Positions 6,112 through 8,270 of a stretch of DNA of 8,270 nt are shown here, in pieces. Where the stretch lies: positions 1 to 8,270 of the forward strand of contig JBFWQW010000119.1 of assembly GCA_050249235.1 (NCBI GenBank), given 5' to 3'. The DNA comes from JAEKLB01 sp050249235. GTDB taxonomy: Bacteria; Actinomycetota; Acidimicrobiia; Acidimicrobiales; CADCSY01. The stretch's first letter is position 1; every line of letters starts with the position of its first letter. Both the position numbers and the translations under genes were made by a program. Below the pieces are notes generated by a model. It ran no database searches and had not been told where the DNA came from. It saw nothing but the letters and a program-made list of their open reading frames with translations.

Positions 6112-7689
6112 CTACTTCTTGATGAAGACCTTCTCGAGGTCGAGGGTCGGGATGCCCGTGCGGCCCTCGTAGAGCTCGACGCCGCCGACGCGGCTCTCGT
6201 CGATGGCGATGCTCTGGGTCCCGAAGAGACCGAAGAGGTGCACGGCGTTGCGCATGCCGTTCTCCGAGATCTTCTTCCAGAGGGCGATGCCCTCGGGCGA
6301 GGTCTCCTCGACGCCCTGCAGGTCGAGCACGAGCTTGTTCAGCTCGGCGTCGTTCCAGTTGCAGATGTTGCCGAAGCTGGGCGGCACCAGCACCCGGGTC
6401 ACCTTCGGGACGCCGACCCGGGACAGCGGCAGGATGTTGATGGGGGCGCCGGTGGCGTTCGGGTAGAAGTCGGTGGCGTTGGAGAGCGGCTTCAAGGTGA
6501 CCTTCACGCCCACCTTCAGCAGCTGCTGCTCGAGCACCTCGGCGGCCACCTGGCCGTCGGAGGCCGGCTGGTAGAACATCTCGAACTCGAGGTTCGGCAC
6601 GCCCGCCTCGGCCAGCAGCTTCTTCGCCTTGTCCGGGTCGTACTTGTAGTAGTCCTTCAGCTTGGAGTCGTAGAAGGGCGACGCGGCGTTGTTGAAGCCG
6701 TCGATCGGCTCGCCCTCGCCGTTGTAGACGGCCGCGTTGAGCGACTCCTTGTCGACCGCGAAGTTCAGCGCCTGGCGGACCTTGATGTTGTCGAACGGCG
6801 GCCGGCTCTTGCACCAGAGGCCCTGGAGCATGATGGCGTTCGACGGGTTCACCGACACTTCGAAGCCGGGCGTGCCGGCGACCTCTCCGGCCTGCTGGGT
6901 CGAGAGGAAGGCGTAGTCGATCGTCTTCGAGCGCACGGCGTTGGTGACGGCCTGGGGCGTCACGTTGACGATCTCGATGCCGGCCAGCTTGATGTTCTCG
7001 GCGTTCCAGAACGTCGGGCTCTTCTCGAGCTTCACCGAGACGCCCTGGGTGTACGAGACGAGCTTGAAGGGCCCGGCACCGATCGGCGTCTTGTTGAGGT
7101 CGACTCCGGCCTTCACCGCCGTCGGCGACACCGGGGACGACTCGGCCAGGCGCATGAGCCGGAAGAAGGCCCCGGCGATGGGCGTCTTGAGCTCGACCTT
7201 CAGGGTCGTGGGTGAGGTGACCGTGAGGGTCTTGACCTCGCGGAACTCGCCTTCGATGCCGCCCGGCTTGGCTTGGGCGATGGTGCGCTCCCAGGAGAAC
7301 TTCAGCGCCTCGGCGTCGAGCACCGTTCCGTCCGAGAACTTCAGGCCGGACCTCAGGGTCACGACGAGGTTCGACGGATCGACGACGTCGACCTTCTCGG
7401 CCAGGTTGGGGCGGATCTCGCCGTCGGCGTCGAGGGCGAGCAGCGTGCCGTAGAAGTACTCGTGGATGGTGCTCAGCACCACGTCCACGGTGATCGGGTC
7501 GAACTGGCCCGACTGCGGCTGCGAGAGGTCGCCGCCGAGGCGGAGCACGCCGGTGGTGTCGACATCCGCGGTGCTGTCCGGATCGTCGTCGGCGGTGCCG
7601 TCGTCGTCGTCGCCCCCGCAGGCAGCGCCGAACAACGACAACGCCAGGAGCACGGCGACTGCTTTCCAACGAGCACGACCTCTGAGCAT
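6112..7689 (-). CDS. ABC transporter substrate-binding lipoprotein, family 5 (copy 2)
   Basis: A 525-residue paralogue of copy 1, collinear from end to end with very few one-residue gaps. The signal peptide (1-23) ends in LFGAAC with lipid-anchored Cys24, followed by an Asp-rich linker (GGDDDDGTADDDPD). Family 5 landmarks: LALDADGEIRPNLAEKV (84-100), LRSGLKFSDGTVLDAEALKF (112-131), IGAGPFKLVSY (203-213), PTFWNAENIKLAG (225-237), PFDNIKVRQALNFAVDKESL (298-317). Non-lipid cysteines are again just two, Cys293 in WCKSRPPF and Cys443 in NICNWND. Over residues 121-181, 54 of 61 match copy 1 by eye count. An upstream in-frame ATG at 7719 would add ten residues, but the ATG at 7689 is preferred: it has a G-rich ribosome site and gives a proper lipoprotein signal peptide matching copy 1. 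Flanked on both sides by hairpins, it is probably monocistronic. The ligand is unknown. Confidence 0.93.
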   Translation of the reverse strand: MLRGRARWKAVAVLLALSLFGAACGGDDDDGTADDDPDSTADVDTTGVLRLGGDLSQPQSGQFDPITVDVVLSTIHEYFYGTLLALDADGEIRPNLAEKVDVVDPSNLVVTLRSGLKFSDGTVLDAEALKFSWERTIAQAKPGGIEGEFREVKTLTVTSPTTLKVELKTPIAGAFFRLMRLAESSPVSPTAVKAGVDLNKTPIGAGPFKLVSYTQGVSVKLEKSPTFWNAENIKLAGIEIVNVTPQAVTNAVRSKTIDYAFLSTQQAGEVAGTPGFEVSVNPSNAIMLQGLWCKSRPPFDNIKVRQALNFAVDKESLNAAVYNGEGEPIDGFNNAASPFYDSKLKDYYKYDPDKAKKLLAEAGVPNLEFEMFYQPASDGQVAAEVLEQQLLKVGVKVTLKPLSNATDFYPNATGAPINILPLSRVGVPKVTRVLVPPSFGNICNWNDAELNKLVLDLQGVEETSPEGIALWKKISENGMRNAVHLFGLFGTQSIAIDESRVGGVELYEGRTGIPTLDLEKVFIKK

Positions 7690-7692
7690 GTT

Positions 7693-7700
7693 CCCCCCCC
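7693..7700 (-). promoter_or_regulatory. G-tract ribosome binding site of binding-protein copy 2
   Basis: Eight G in a row on the minus strand (preceded by A) lie 3 nt before the ATG at 7689; the functional core could be AGGGGG within it. A homopolymer this long is unusual as a ribosome site and could vary in length by slippage, changing spacing. Confidence 0.5.
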
Positions 7701-7710
7701 TGTCGGGACG

Positions 7711-7759
7711 GAGGACCACAGCGGTCCTCGCGCCGCCGTCGGACCCCCCGGGCCGACGG
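7711..7759 (-). other. Two consecutive stem-loops in the leader of binding-protein copy 2
   Basis: GAGGACC-ACAGC-GGTCCTC (7711-7729) and CCGTCGG-(10 nt)-CCGACGG (7736-7742 with 7753-7759) are perfect 7-bp stems. If the promoter at 7767-7795 is used, the mRNA would begin about 7760, so the leader would consist almost wholly of these two hairpins followed by the G-tract ribosome site. A protective or regulatory role is possible; this does not match a riboswitch class I know. Confidence 0.4.
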
Positions 7760-7766
7760 ACGGTGC

Positions 7767-7795
7767 ACCGTAGCCGCGGTCCCGTACGGCGTCAG
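7767..7795 (-). promoter_or_regulatory. Candidate promoter of binding-protein copy 2
   Basis: On the minus strand CTGACG (7795-7790) and TACGGT (7772-7767) are separated by 17 nt, a good match to actinobacterial housekeeping-type promoters (TTGACN and TANNNT). It sits directly downstream of the hairpins that end copy 3 and about 78 nt before the copy 2 start. Confidence 0.45.
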
Positions 7796-7815
7796 GTCAC
7801 GCCCCGGGAACGCGA

Positions 7816-7856
7816 GACGGGAGGTGCCCGACCCGTCAGGTCGGGCACCTCCCGTC
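7816..7856 (-). terminator. Long perfect stem-loop downstream of binding-protein copy 3
   Basis: Bases 7816-7833 pair without a mismatch with 7839-7856: an 18-bp stem (GACGGGAGGTGCCCGACC on the left arm) and a 5-nt loop CGTCA. It lies about 38 nt beyond the stop codon. This is the strongest hairpin in the window and very likely ends the copy 3 transcript, though no U tract follows. Confidence 0.75.
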
Positions 7857-7860
7857 GGCG

Positions 7861-7888
7861 GACGACCGGGCGGGGGGCACCGGTCGTC
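7861..7888 (-). terminator. Stem-loop directly after binding-protein copy 3
   Basis: GACGACCGG (7861-7869) pairs with CCGGTCGTC (7880-7888), a 9-bp stem with a 10-nt G-rich loop, starting 6 nt after the TGA stop. It forms a pair with the longer hairpin at 7816-7856, the same two-hairpin layout as after copy 2. Confidence 0.55.
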
Positions 7889-7894
7889 GGGACG

Positions 7895-8270
7895 TCACTT
7901 CTTGACGTACACCTTCCAGAGGTCGAGCGTCGGGCTGCCGACCCGGGCCTCGTAGATCTCGACGCCGCCGAGGCGGGTCTCGTCCACACCGACGCCGCGG
8001 GTGCCGAACAGGCCGAAGAGGTGCACGGCGTTGCGGATGCCGTTCTCCGAGATCTTCTTCCAGAGAGCGATGCCCTCGGTCGAGTTCTCGGACACGCCCT
8101 GGAGGTCGAGCACCAGCTTGTTCAGCTCCGGGTCGTTCCAGCCGCAGATGTTGCCGGTGCTCGTCGACAGCAGCACGCGGGACACCTTCGGGATCCCGAC
8201 CCGGTTGAGCGGGAGCATGTTGATCGGCGCGCCCTGGGCGTTCGGGTAGAAGTCCTGGGCGTTGGAGAGC
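7895..8270 (-). CDS. ABC transporter substrate-binding lipoprotein, family 5 (copy 3), C-terminal part
   Basis: Only the last 124 residues are present; the gene enters from the right edge. It aligns without gaps to the end of copy 2, with 94 of 124 residues identical by eye count, for example ALWKKISENGIRNAVHLFGL and GNICGWNDPELNKLVLDLQG. It is clearly closer to copy 2 than to copy 1. The second of the two conserved non-lipid cysteines is present (NICGWND). There is no sign of frameshift or decay, so the gene is probably intact beyond the window. The N-terminus, signal peptide and start cannot be seen. Confidence 0.9.
   Translation of the reverse strand, partial: LSNAQDFYPNAQGAPINMLPLNRVGIPKVSRVLLSTSTGNICGWNDPELNKLVLDLQGVSENSTEGIALWKKISENGIRNAVHLFGLFGTRGVGVDETRLGGVEIYEARVGSPTLDLWKVYVKK

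Noticed and set aside
5210..7202. Insertion element or long direct repeat causing the array
   Set aside because: The similarity between copies is that of diverged coding paralogues, with no terminal inverted repeats, target duplications or transposase gene.
5900..7768. Long minus-strand ORF (622 codons) in another frame over binding-protein copy 2
   Set aside because: The product is Arg/Gly/His-rich with no family features, while the overlapping frame is a clear lipoprotein; it also runs through the terminator hairpins.

Overview
The window reads as chromosomal DNA from a very GC-rich actinobacterium. The near-saturated G/C at third codon positions, GTG and TTG starts, TANNNT-type -10 boxes and lipoproteins beginning Cys-Gly-Gly-Asp-rich suggest Acidimicrobiia or a relative. 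That placement is inference from style, not from a marker gene. I see no tRNA, rRNA, insertion sequence, CRISPR array or phage gene.

Left part (1-3117): the window opens inside an amidohydrolase-family gene on the minus strand (start at 412). A doubtful proline-rich ORF (405-995, minus) lies just upstream and overlaps its start by 8 nt. Divergent from these, on the plus strand, are a small UBP-type zinc-finger protein (1185-1469, probably leaderless) and a 457-residue FAD/NAD(P) disulfide oxidoreductase (1627-3000). The latter has the CX4C redox pair but lacks the His of the usual C-terminal HPT motif. Three stem-loops fill the convergent gap to the next gene.

Middle and right part (3118-8270): everything is on the minus strand. 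In transcription order there is a truncated family 5 solute-binding lipoprotein (8270-7895), a second full-length paralogue (7689-6112), a third (5746-4172) and then a pirin (4089-3118). Strong G/C-rich stem-loops follow each solute-binding gene, and candidate promoters lie between them, so each looks like its own transcription unit. No permease or ATPase gene is visible.

The solute-binding proteins would sit tethered to the outside of the membrane and deliver a peptide, opine, sugar or similar ligand to an ABC transporter encoded elsewhere. The pirin and the oxidoreductase/zinc-finger pair hint at redox metabolism, but nothing in the sequence ties them to the transport genes. The most notable points are the tandem array of at least three binding-protein paralogues, their conserved extra cysteine pair, a 53-bp block identical between two copies, and two apparently leaderless genes.
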